DNA of 64,000 nucleotides from Megaleporinus macrocephalus (taxonomy: Eukaryota; Chordata; Actinopteri; Characiformes; Anostomidae): NCBI GenBank assembly GCA_021613375.1, contig CM038715.1, positions 580,501 to 644,500 of the forward strand, written 5' to 3'. Positions 44,392-54,620 of the stretch are shown here, piece after piece (the first letter of the stretch is position 1; every line of letters starts with the position of its first letter). The notes below the pieces were generated by a model, which saw only the letters and a list, made by a program, of their open reading frames with translations, made no database searches and had not been told where the DNA came from. The position numbers were made by a program, and so were the translations under genes.

Positions 44392-45411
44392 TATTCTAAA
44401 CATTCCATTCATTCTCCAGGCTGTTCTCTCCATATGTTAAACCTGAGTTTCAAAAACAGCCCGTTTTGTATTCATTGTTTTTGTGATGTCATGAAAATCA
44501 ATGCGTCAGTGCTTATGCAGCCTGCATCAGTTTAGCTTCTCATATTCAGGTTATATTGAGGGTTTCTGCTTTTGAATAAGGCACAATATATGACAGTCAA
44601 TCCGAGTGTTTAAGACCCAGTGATAAACAAACAGGGGTTAAAGATTGGCCATGGATAAATAAATTAGAATTGGTGCATAAACCAACACAAATGTCATAAG
44701 TTAACCTAAACAGGTTGTCATGTTAATGAACCCATGAAAAGTATACAATATGTATTAAAATCATAAGTAGTTTTTTTCCCATCGTGCCATTGTGTCTGTT
44801 TAAATTCACAACAGAGGATGCTGGGGGAGGTGCCGAGGCTGCTCTATAATTGTTAACACTGTATGGTACTGTTCATAGCATCTACACAAACTTATCATGA
44901 CAACTATTGGCGTTTATTAACAATTATGTAGGGTTCTGTCAGCTGTCATGGCAAGCTTATGTGCGGATCATGTAGTCTTGAATAGTAAGGTGATACCATT
45001 TTTTGTGACATAGCATAAAAGTAAACCTCTGATGTTCAGCACTGGGAAAAAGTTTAAAGCTACTTTCACATGTTGCCGTTAGATTGACAGCAGCCAATCA
45101 GATGTTCCATTGTTTTTTAATGGAGCCACGGTGTTCTGCAGATTGCAGCGGCCCGTACTGTCATATAATACCACTTGGTACCTGAAGAAGTGACAGTGAT
45201 TGTTCCATTCATCTAAAATGAGAGGATAAAGAAGTCTCGTCTGAGGTACGTCTCAAAAAAATGGGGGACGTGCTAATATGAAGAAGGATGTACAGCACCT
45301 TACTACAGCTACACTAGCTTTCTGGTGATGTTGTCCCTTATAGTTTGTAGCATACATTCAACAGGTGACTTCATCTTTCAAATCACACCTTTAAGTCATA
45401 GTGCAGGGGTC
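44392..45411. other. Single-copy sequence, no gene seen
   Basis: No frame or repeat was recognised. Confidence 0.4.
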
Positions 45412-45930
45412 ACTAATGGGCGGACCGCGGTTCGGATCCGGACCCAGACGTTGTCCAATGCGGACCCAATTCGATGAACTATTGAAAATGATTTAATTCT
45501 GATGATTGAATTTATTTTAAGAGGTGGAGCTTTTCTTGTCTTTACGGTATACGGGCTTTATAGTGCAGTAAACTCAGAGATCTATTACGTGCGCTGTAAG
45601 ATCACTGAAGGCTCCTCAGCCAATCAGATCTGTGCACATTGGGGCGTGCAGTGCGCTCACACAGGGAGGTAGGAAGCGAGGAGCAGCAGCCGGAGACTAA
45701 AGCGAGTCAGAAAGAATAACGTAAAAACAGAAAAGTCTACAGAGAGAACTGAGTGTTTAACAGGAACGGTTCTGGAATGGACCTGCTCGTCTAGTTCTGG
45801 AAAATACCGCTCTGTACAACCAACATGTTAATCTGTGAAGCTGAGTTAACAAGAAGAACCACGTTTTCTTTACTTTCTCTATAAATAAACACTTTAAGAT
45901 GATCTTTTTTCAAAAGCATTCTGTTTTTTT
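45412..45930 (+). mobile_element. hAT-like element, 5' end only
   Basis: CAGGGGTCACTAATGGGCGG followed by ACCGCGGTTCGGATCCGGAC resembles the CAGGGGTCACCAA left inverted end of fish hAT transposons. The following 400 bp look like a non-coding leader. No matching right end or transposase frame was found nearby. Confidence 0.5.
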
Positions 45931-48416
45931 TAATGTAGTGTTTTTACTTGAAGAGAGGAAAAACATTTATAAGAAGTTTATAAATAATTAATTCAGTTCA
46001 GTATTTAAACAGTAAATATACTGAAATATACTGAATGGTATGTGTGGTGTGTTGGTGTTTCAGTAGCTGATGGTATAAAATGCTGATACTAGACTACTTC
46101 AGTAAACAGGATACACCACTGAATCAGAACACACGTTACAAATAATGATGCTCCAGACCTTTATCTTCTCTAACTGGACCTTACTGAACTCTTGTCATAG
46201 TGGATTTATGCCTAATGCAAATTATGAATAAACAGCTTCAGCAAAAACTCAAATTTTCTGATCAGTTTTACCCATTTTTTTGATCAAGTTCATGATAAAC
46301 AGACATTTTGACCATTTATAAAAGTTTCCTGGGGCGAGCATGCACGCAGACCACACTAGCAAAGGCTTGGAGCCCCTGTGCATGAGTCTTCTGTGATGAG
46401 CCCGGTCTTTTCTTTGTCCTCCTTGTGGTTTTGTGTGTCTGTTTGAGTGAGCAGGGCAAAAAACGTGCATGTGCCTTCCATTGAACTGGTGATAGGTAGT
46501 GCATTTTTCACTTCACCCAGTGGCCCAATGAGCAAATAACACAATTATCTTGTTTTTTGTGGCCTTTTCAACTTTGTGTTTCTCGTAATGAAATCTCTTC
46601 CAGCACCCTGTGTAAGCCATTACTTTGGGCTTCTGAAGCATAGCAGAGTGATCAGCATTAAAAAACGGCAGGCCTTTCTGAAAGTGAGGGGAACAACAAG
46701 TCTTTGATGTGTTATGGCAGAAGTGACAGGAGGAGCATGATATGGATGGATGAAAGGAAGGAAGTGAAGGAAACGCAGCAAGTTTAAATAAACTCCAGAG
46801 GCTCTGAGCAGCGGAAAGAGGAGACTTGAAGGAAGAGCGATGTGTCAACAACAAAGTATACAATTACCCTGTTTAGATAAAACAAAGAGAATCTGGCAGG
46901 GAGCGACCCTCGTAATTTTGGTGCATTCGCTGAGCACGAGGGAAACGTTGCTGATGGGTTGTCCTGACACCCATGGAAACGAAGGCTTGCTATGTTTGAT
47001 CCCATCCTTACATCCTGAATTACGGTCCAGACAAGCTTGATCAGTCCGTAATTACATCTGCAGTGGTGCATGATGCGGCTGTTTAAGCGTGTGATGTCCT
47101 CAACACCTCCCCTCCCCCGGACACACCCTCCGAAACCATTCCACTAGCAGCCTTGGCTGGTACCAATTGCCCTCGCTAACCCTCGACCAATTAATATTTC
47201 ACACATATGACAGTTCAGGCACAAATTCAAACAGCCTTGAGAATCACAGCGCCTGCGTCCCACCCCACCCACTTTGAAATCTATACCAATTAAGTGCACG
47301 GCTCTTGTTTTTGATATTCAGAAGTCTCTGTTTCTCTGTCTTCCACCACACTGTCCCAGTAGTCTTCATTAACAAACGGAGGGAACATATCCTGAATAGA
47401 AATGGTGTCATGCTTTCCCTCCCTCCATCACAATAGAGGAGCGAGAGGGTGCACTTCTCCACTGCCTCTCAGTCTGCCGCTCCCTCCTTCCTTTTGTTTG
47501 CCGTGTCACATGTTGCAGGCACTCCAGGTGATGTTCCAGGGATGAGAAATGCTGATATGGTTCTTGGGACAGCATATGGGTTAGCCCCTCTCTTTCAGAG
47601 TTCTCTCAAGGGGTAATCCTCACTTCAGGGTTTTCCCTGACAGCAAGTATGCCATCCATTAGGAATCACCTTCAGAGTGATGGCACAGCATATAGAACAC
47701 AGCAGAGCAGGGTTATAGACTTGTCTAGCCATTCTCTCAAGTATCCCAACGTAATCTCATCAAAGTGCTCCATCTTTCATGGTCCTGTTTATTATTTAAC
47801 CACAGAAGAACATTTATAAACATAAACTCGTACCCAGTTAGCATTAAGCAACTCACGCAATTGGCATTAGCAAATTTGCAATAATTGTAAAAAGGCATTG
47901 CATTTGATGGCGTGGTGTCCAATATACTCACTAAGGTAATAGATTTTATTTACGGTTTCCAAGCTTCTAAATGCAATAAGCAGTAAAATAATCATAGTTA
48001 ACCAGTTTAGTGAATCCTTTATTGCTTTAGTTAGTACTCCCTGAAAACAGTAATCTTACTTCTCATTACATGCTTGTTACTGTATTTCTCTGTGCAAGCA
48101 GATCATTTTGCATGTTTTGGTTATGAGACAGTTATGGATACCTAATGGATACTTATGGATTCTTAGTTATGGAAAGGACAACATATAGTCAGCAAACAGG
48201 TGAGGGTCAAAAGCAAATTTGAGAGTATTCAAGCTCAGCTCAAAAAACAGAAGGCAAAATCAACAAACAGTCCGAAAGGCAAAAGACAATAAGGGCTGGT
48301 TCCAGGGCTAGGCCACCTCCAGCCACCAGGGGGAGGCAGCAGGTGACCCCTGGAGCCAATCAGACCTGATACGCCACAGCTTAAGGCAGGTCTTTATAAG
48401 TAGAGAGACGGAAGCT
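45931..48416. other. Long single-copy block, possible conserved non-coding sequence
   Basis: The sections 46300-46560, 46600-47060 and 47240-47480 have balanced composition, no repeats and several overlapping short frames on the minus strand without motifs. I see no splice-bounded exon. Confidence 0.4.
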
Positions 48417-48527
48417 GCGTTCGAAATTGCCTACTAGTCAGTAGGTACTAGATTAGAGTCAGCTCGAGCAGTATGTACTGACTCTAGTCTAGTACCTACT
48501 GACTAGTAAGCGATTTCAGATGCACCT
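48417..48527. mobile_element. Hairpin copy of the GGTGCGT family (~110 bp)
   Basis: TGCGTTCGAAATTGCCTACT and, on the other strand, GGTGCATCTGAAATCGCTTA begin near-identical inverted arms that meet around GCTCGAGC near 48464. Each arm contains GTCAGTAGGTACTAGA or a close variant. The whole interior of the longer copies (18891, 24402, 33536) is absent. Confidence 0.85.
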
Positions 48528-48582
48528 TTTGTCTGCCCTCAGTCTTGCTAGCTCTAGCTCTTGGGTCCTATCGACATCAGCA

Positions 48583-48656
48583 TGTGGTAGCTCACCTAGT
48601 TAGGAGGCTGTTGTGTTGCCAACACGCCCAGGGTTCATTCCTTCTCTAGGTGAGCC
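48583..48656 (+). repeat. tRNA-like segment (Gly-GCC-like loop)
   Basis: GTAGCTCACCTAGTTAGGAG resembles a D arm with A box, TTGCCAA (48616-48622) could be an anticodon loop with GCC, and GGGTTCATTCC (about 48631-48641) resembles a B box. The acceptor stem is not convincing, so a tRNA-derived repeat or pseudogene is more likely than a gene. Confidence 0.35.
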
Positions 48657-49144
48657 GTTACACAAACATCATAAATAGGGAAAAAGTCAGTACACAAAGA
48701 TATGATTATATAAGAAACACTGCTCAGTAAGCTCTGTAAAGCCTGGTCAATACTTCACAATGACACATGGAAATAAATCAGTTTAAATGTGGGTCAAAAA
48801 TCAGGTGTAATACACAGTAATCAGGTGTGGAGGAAGTGTGATGAGGGTTGTATGTCACATGATCCCCCCAATTTTTGGAGTTGGAGTCCAGGAGGGGATC
48901 AGTATAAAGAGAACTAGGAACTACAGAGCTGGAGTACATTTCAAGCATCATTTCAAGCACAACAACCTAAATTATCCAACAATATAGTGAGATAAATATG
49001 GTCTACAAATAAATGTAATAATCTTATAAAATTATTACAACAATCTCAAAGCATATCCAAATAAAACATTACATATATCATATATCAGATGATTTTACTT
49101 GCTTAAACTTAATTTTATACACTGTAGACACTCAGTTGCAGCTC
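48657..49144. other. Single-copy AT-rich sequence
   Basis: Nothing recognised. Confidence 0.4.
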
Positions 49145-49447
49145 TCAGGCGCTCAGACCCTCAACTAATTTAAAAATGTGCATCCAGGTGGCTCCATTCC
49201 TGTCTTTTGCCTCGAGCTTCAGAATCACTAAATCCACCCCCGAGTAGCCCTCGCAGCAACCCGTGTCTGCTTCAGTGTTTCCTCCAAAGGCTCCATCCCA
49301 CAGACATGCTCCTTCCCCATTCTCCTCACCTGGTTTGTTGATCGCTTCACAATTGACCAAGATCAGAAGGTGAGAAGAAAAGATAGTCCCATTGGTCAGG
49401 ACGGCAGCTCCGATGCGCTTCACAAGAGAGCTGGAGAAAAGGAACAT
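49145..49447 (-). CDS. Possible host exon(s), unassigned
   Basis: A minus-strand frame stays open for 100 codons in a locally GC-richer patch. Within it, a 101-bp segment (49430 down to 49330) has a pyrimidine-rich acceptor TTTTCTCCAG before it and a donor CAG/GTGAGG after it. It would encode 33 residues including RIGAAVLTNGTIFSSHLLIL. The frame also stays open past the donor, with residues such as CCEGYSGVDLVILKLEAKDR, so a longer terminal exon ending at the TGA near 49145 is also possible. I do not recognise the protein and no partner exon was found. The chance explanation remains open. Confidence 0.3.
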   Translation of the reverse strand: MFLFSSSLVKRIGAAVLTNGTIFSSHLLILVNCEAINKPGEENGEGACLWDGAFGGNTEADTGCCEGYSGVDLVILKLEAKDRNGATWMHIFKLVEGLSA

Positions 49448-50380
49448 AATTCATTTTACAGTTCAATGGAGACCAACAATCTCCAGTCTGTGGAGCCTCA
49501 AATACAGACTCCGAATAACCCTTAAATCATTTTATGGGATATCTCTGACTATATTACAGAAAGGTAATGTACCCATGGAGTGAGCTGAATGTGGAAAGGA
49601 TAAGCCATCAGATACCCATTCCTACTTTACTTCATATATATAAGCTCTCCCATTGAAACAATGACCCAAAAGAAGTTTATTTATTCCTTTAATACCGTTC
49701 CTTTAATAATGGAAAAGGATCACATGCTGAGAAGGAGTATGTTTTATTTTTATATGTATTGTTTATTTTTCGAGTGTATCTCCTTTTCTAATTATGCTAA
49801 ACAGATTCATTAGTGGCTTAGATACAATTTACAGTTTAATCGTTTCCATCTCACACCTGCAATTATTTTTTTAAAGCCATGAAGGTGGGAATTCTTTTCT
49901 TTTTTTTTAAAGAGTATTTTTGTCACAACAGTAATTATCACATGCCATCTGCAGAAAGCCTTGTTGTGGCTGTAGCTCTTATTGTGATCTGTGGTTGGAA
50001 AGTATGCTGTCTCAGGAATGTGAAATGGAAAAGATTTAAGACCAAGTTCAGCTCATCTTCTTAAACTCGTAATCTAATTAAGAGAGCCAAACAGAATTAA
50101 GAATTTGAATATTATGAAGTCGCATCAGTTTACTGGGTCGTGATTGTTGATGAGTTAATTATTATACCCTGACAGGTGGGTTGTAACAGCACTTTCTAGA
50201 TCTGGATGGTGCTCTTGCTTTAAACAAATATATATTTTTTTTATTTAATACATTTAATATGTTAAACATGTCACAAGTTATTCAGTATTTTAAATTGTTC
50301 TCTGATGTCCACATACAGTAGATGCTCATAGCTGATGCCCAGATGCAATTAAATCCATTAAATAAACAATTTCTGTTTTT
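49448..50380. other. Single-copy AT-rich sequence
   Basis: No recognised element. A short plus frame at 49879-50064 contains a hydrophobic stretch but no family signature. Confidence 0.4.
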
Positions 50381-50890
50381 GGTGAACTCATGAATATACT
50401 CTGCTCTGATTGGCAGGTTTCCATTGAGACACAGTGACAATCACACACAAGTAGTTGAAATTAAAGTTGAAATTAAAATGACGCTCTGTTTAAATAAATT
50501 AGGCGCTTGGTTTATTTATTTAGCGACTCTAACTTTAGTTACTAAAGGCTTATAAGTGGCTAATGTTACCAGTGTTAACTACTTACTGTCATTCTCAACA
50601 TTAATACTAAGTAAACTAAGGTTTTTACAATAAAACTTTAAATTTAGGATGATCTGCTTCAACCTGCTGTCGTAGTTGTGATGTTAATTAAGGTGGAGCT
50701 GCTTCTCCCTTGGAATTAAAGTGGTCCAGGATCTTGTTAAAGATGTGGGAGTTGAAGTTTACTTTCGACTCTGCAGGTTGGTTTTGTATCTTAAACGATG
50801 CTACAGTTACAGCATCATTGAAGATGCTGCGTGTGTACAAATTGTAGCATTTAAGGTGGAACGAAACATTCAATTAATTAATCAATAAGA
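50380..50890 (+). repeat. Dispersed repeat, inverted partner of 53965-54230
   Basis: TGTAGCATTTAAGGTGGAAC followed by GAAACATTCAATTAAT (50840-50880) and, at the other end, CTCATGAATATACTCTGCTC (50387-50406) with GATTGGC following match the reverse complement of 53965-54230. The class is unknown. Confidence 0.5.
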
Positions 50891-51159
50891 ATAAGCATAA
50901 GAATAAGCAAACTGCCTGTTGATAGGTTATGAAAATTCCCATTACAGCCTGGATTGATAGAATCATTGTCTGCCATTATATTTGTTGTTTTGTTGTTGTT
51001 ATATATACATTTTACATATACATATATACATTTTTAGGGTGGAAATGTATAGTGTCTAGTCTATTACGTAACAGTTTAGGATTTTGGAATCCATTCTTTT
51101 GCAAATGTAGGATTTTTAGAGAATACCAGTGTGCCTAAGTGTCTAAATATATATATTAC

Positions 51160-51500
51160 AAGATTACATTCAACTTTATTGTCATTGTGCAGAGTACAGG
51201 TACAAAGCCAATGAAAACAGAAATGACTAACAATTTGAGGTTATTGTACATGCGGTGGTATATAAATAAATATATAGAATGTAGGCGTACACATAATGTG
51301 AGATAAGGGGGTGGTATATAAAATAGAATATAAATTTTATATATATATATACAGTAAGGAGTGAAATGCAAAGATTGCGCAGAGCAGCATATGTTGAACA
51401 AGTTGTAACAGTGTAAGCAATAACTACAGATATAAATAGTGCAATATAAACAGAATTGTGAAGGTACAGGTATGAAATCACAAAGATAGATGTGCAAAAT
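51160..51500 (-). mobile_element. LINE 3' end (L2-like tail)
   Basis: The plus strand reads TTACATTCAACTTTATTGTC, then ATTGTGCAGAGTACAGGTAC; the complement is the GACAATAAAGTTGAATGTAA 3' tail of an L2-like LINE. No coding sequence remains. Confidence 0.65.
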
Positions 51501-51533
51501 GAGTGCATATAGAAATGAGTATATATATAAATG

Positions 51534-51540
<7 letters not shown>

Positions 51541-51582
<42 letters not shown>
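51541..51582. repeat. (GT)n-(TA)n microsatellite
   Basis: A short GT run is followed by about 18 TA units. Confidence 0.9.
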
Positions 51583-51585
<3 letters not shown>

Positions 51586-51599
51586 GGCACACACAGTCT

Positions 51600-53284
51600 T
51601 GGTATTTTTTATGTATGTTTATTTGTATATTTATTTATTTGAGCTAGTTGCATGCAAAAGTAACATTTTTACACATTGACAAAACCCATACTTCAGCACA
51701 GTCTGCCAACAGTTTACTTCAGTTCTGCAGAGTCTAGTGATCATCTTGTGGGACTGTGAAGTTAAAAGAAATCATGCAGTGTACATGATACTGACACAGC
51801 AGTAACCAGCCGAAGGGCTACACATGATAAAGAGGCATACAAATGTGAAATAGATTTGCCTCTGCCAGCCTCAGACAGACAAACAAGCACTGGACTGCCT
51901 TCTGAACTGGCTCCTGCTTACAGAAGAATCGAACTCCAACATTTTTGTAGAAAGGCATCTCTGTAACAATGAATATTGGTTGGTGTGGATTTTTTATTTA
52001 TTTATTTGTTTATTTATTTATTTTTTTGTGGGGTAATTGCTTCATATTTTTGCCCTGGCTTGCTGCTTGTTAAGGGGACCTCTTTAAACACTCATACTCG
52101 CTAGTCGCTGAGAACATTGTTGGAACAATTCTGGGTGGATTGTTGATTTTCTAAAGCATTGTAGTTCTCTGCATCCAGTCAAAAGACCTCTGGGCCATCC
52201 AAGGCCTCTATAAAAAGATCCAGCCCTGTTGCGTTTCTATGGGTTCAGTGAGGAATAGTAGGTGGTAGCCCAGAGCCAAGTCAGAGCTCTTTAAAACCAT
52301 GAGGCATAGTTAACAATACTCTCTTGGCAGAGCCTCCTAAGTACACACTGGGCTTGTAGATGCCGAGTAAAAATGGAAGCTGCCTGTGCGCTGCCCCCTA
52401 ACACTGGCTGTACATCAACACAGATTCAATGGCCAAGCCTAATTTTTCAGCTGCGGTGTTAATTGTGTGTTTGTCTGTTGTGCCTGACCTCTCGCGCTAA
52501 CCGTGTTTCGCTTTCCAGACTGCTGTATTAATCTTCTTCTAAATGTGTACTGGAGCCTACATACATCTCCCCTGTTGAAGCCATTCTGTATTTTTCTGCT
52601 CATTGCCTGATGTAGCTGAGCCATAGATATTATGTAGGCATAATTAGGGGGGGAGGAGAGGGGCAGGGAAAAGACAGGCTGCAGTTTGTAGACCATGTAA
52701 TATAGAGGAGCAGAGAGAGCTGGGATGAATGTCTTTCATTTATTGTAAAAAAAAAACAGTGATCATTTTGAGAGCCCTCGGCAGTATTTTATAGCGTTTA
52801 TAGCATAACACTTTAATTTGATCACTAAGAAAAGTGTTTTTGATTGGCTACGTACACGCATCTTCTGTTTTTTTTTTCTCTCGTTATGAAAGGCATTATG
52901 AAAGCCTCGCCACAAGACTCATGGAATCCAGAAAGCATAGAACAGCAGATGCACTGAGTTCTTTCATGCTCATTGCTTTGTCCCCACTTTAAATAAATAA
53001 AACAGACTGATAACTTCTCCTTAGATCATCCTAACCTTTCAGCATGGCAACATTTGCTTAGCTGCTTGCTGTCCTTTCTCCAGAAACACTACTTTCATGT
53101 ATTTTTTTTTTGCTCCACTGTTTCTGCTGATAATGAGAACTTAAAGGCTGCCACTTAACCAATTAACACAACACACACAATATTATCTGCGAACATACCA
53201 TATAACAATAAATACAATAACAATTAAGATGAATATTATATTATCGTGATCCTACAAGGCCTTAACAAAAGCAATAGTATTTGA
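51600..53284. other. Long single-copy block, possible conserved non-coding sequence
   Basis: The part 52430-52640 has balanced composition and is free of repeats (for example CAGCTGCGGTGTTAATTGTG). T-rich ATTT runs occur near 51985-52026. No frame with a motif was found. Confidence 0.4.
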
Positions 53285-53962
53285 CCAGTTCTGAATTGTG
53301 TCAGCCTTCGCCTTATGGAATCCAGCTGTGGCCCTCTCCAAAATAAGAATATCTAAGAAAAAGCAGTGCCAAGAATATGATAACGGTATATCTGGCATAA
53401 ACCATCAATTCAGAAGAGACCCTTTTGAGGGAGTTAAGGCCGCCATAAACACTCTTTTGTGCTGTGAACTAAAAATCATTTTAGATAAAAGCAAAATAAA
53501 TAATCAAAGCAACCCTGGACAAAAAGAAATATCCACACTAAAGAGATTAGACAGTGTTTGTACCACATGACTCCAAAGGACCTGACAAGTGGACATTGCC
53601 AGAACATATGAATATAGTGCCCAACAGAACCAGAGTCCCCAACAGAACCAGAGTTACATCTATTACACTTTTTCTCACTGGACAGTTTCATCAGAAAGGC
53701 ACGACATGTTACATAGACCCTGTAGAATAACTTAAAATGTATCAACTGATGGGATAAATTTTTAGATAAAGTAAAAATATTGTGCCATATCACTTCCCAA
53801 TTTGGGGTTAAATTAAAAGCACTGAGGTCCATATTCCAAACAGAGACTGAACTTATAGAAGGATTTTTAACTCTTTTTAAGGAACTGAGCTGTCAACGGG
53901 CTGATGGTTGTAGGTTGGTGTTCATCTTTAAATGAGAATTCTATTCTATTTCTATTCACCAA
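53285..53962 (-). mobile_element. L1/Tx1-type LINE ORF2 C-terminal remnant
   Basis: On the minus strand the frame 53832-53476 contains QLIHFKLFYRVYVT, then a cysteine pair in KKCNRCNSG and YIHMFWQCPLVRSF. This order (LIHFK...RVY..., CxxC, HxFWxCP) is that of the C-terminal region after the reverse transcriptase in L1/Tx1-clade ORF2 proteins, a zinc-binding segment. Further towards 53285, in another frame with stops, GPQLDSIRRRLTQF resembles the extreme C terminus of the same protein. The short duplication GSVGDSGSVG is an in-frame insertion. The reverse transcriptase and endonuclease are absent. It is a 5'-truncated, decayed copy. Confidence 0.75.
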
Positions 53963-53964
53963 CT

Positions 53965-54230
53965 TCTTAATTGAATGTTCGTTCCACCCTAAATGCTACA
54001 GCTTGTACAGGTGCCTGAATATAACTGCGGCACAATTGCTGTAAGTAGCAGCCATGCTGTGTGATCTTATCCACTGACTAAAACTGGATCCAACTAACTA
54101 ACATTAGCAAAGTTAACTCAAGGATGACTGAGGTTTATTTTATTTTCCTGTGTCTATTTCATGTGGCTTTTGTATGTTCATTAATATGTTTCAGCCAATA
54201 AGAGCAGAGCTCATCAAATTATTCATGAGC
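53965..54230 (-). repeat. Dispersed repeat, inverted partner of 50380-50890
   Basis: AATTGAATGTTCGTTCCACC followed by CTAAATGCTACAGC (53973-54006) and the AATAAGAGCAGAGCTCATCA block (54198-54217) mirror the copy at 50380. It directly abuts the LINE remnant. Confidence 0.5.
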
Positions 54231-54240
54231 TTATAAAAAA

Positions 54241-54620
54241 TGTCAATCAATCAATCAATCAACCTTTATTTTCACTACATTGAGGGAGACCGATGTAGCC
54301 GAGCATTACAATTATTAAACAAAAAGGGATTGAAAATAAATTCAAATAAATTTTAATGAGTACTTAAAATGTAAAAGAAACAATAAGAACAGAGACTGAA
54401 TTAGGTAAGATAAATCGAATAAGACAAAGATAAAAAAGCCAATAAAGTAAATATAAATAAAGTAGTAAAACATAAAATAGTAAAAGAAATAATAATAAAA
54501 AATAATAAAAGTAATATAAAAATAACAATATTATTAATAATAGAGTAATAAAAAATAAATAAACAATGGTAAAAGGAAATTAAAATTAATTAATTAATTA
54601 AATTAAATAAAAAACTGGCA
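54241..54620 (-). mobile_element. LINE 3' end with TTGA tail
   Basis: TCAATCAATCAATCAATCAA then CCTTTATTTTCACTACATTG; the complement is a ...GAAAATAAAGG tail followed by TTGA repeats. The body is A-rich with AATAA and TAATTAATTAAT simple sequence. Confidence 0.6.

Noticed and set aside
53298..53570. Plus-strand frame opposite the LINE remnant
   Set aside because: It is antisense to a recognisable L1/Tx1-type ORF2 C terminus, so it is a shadow frame.
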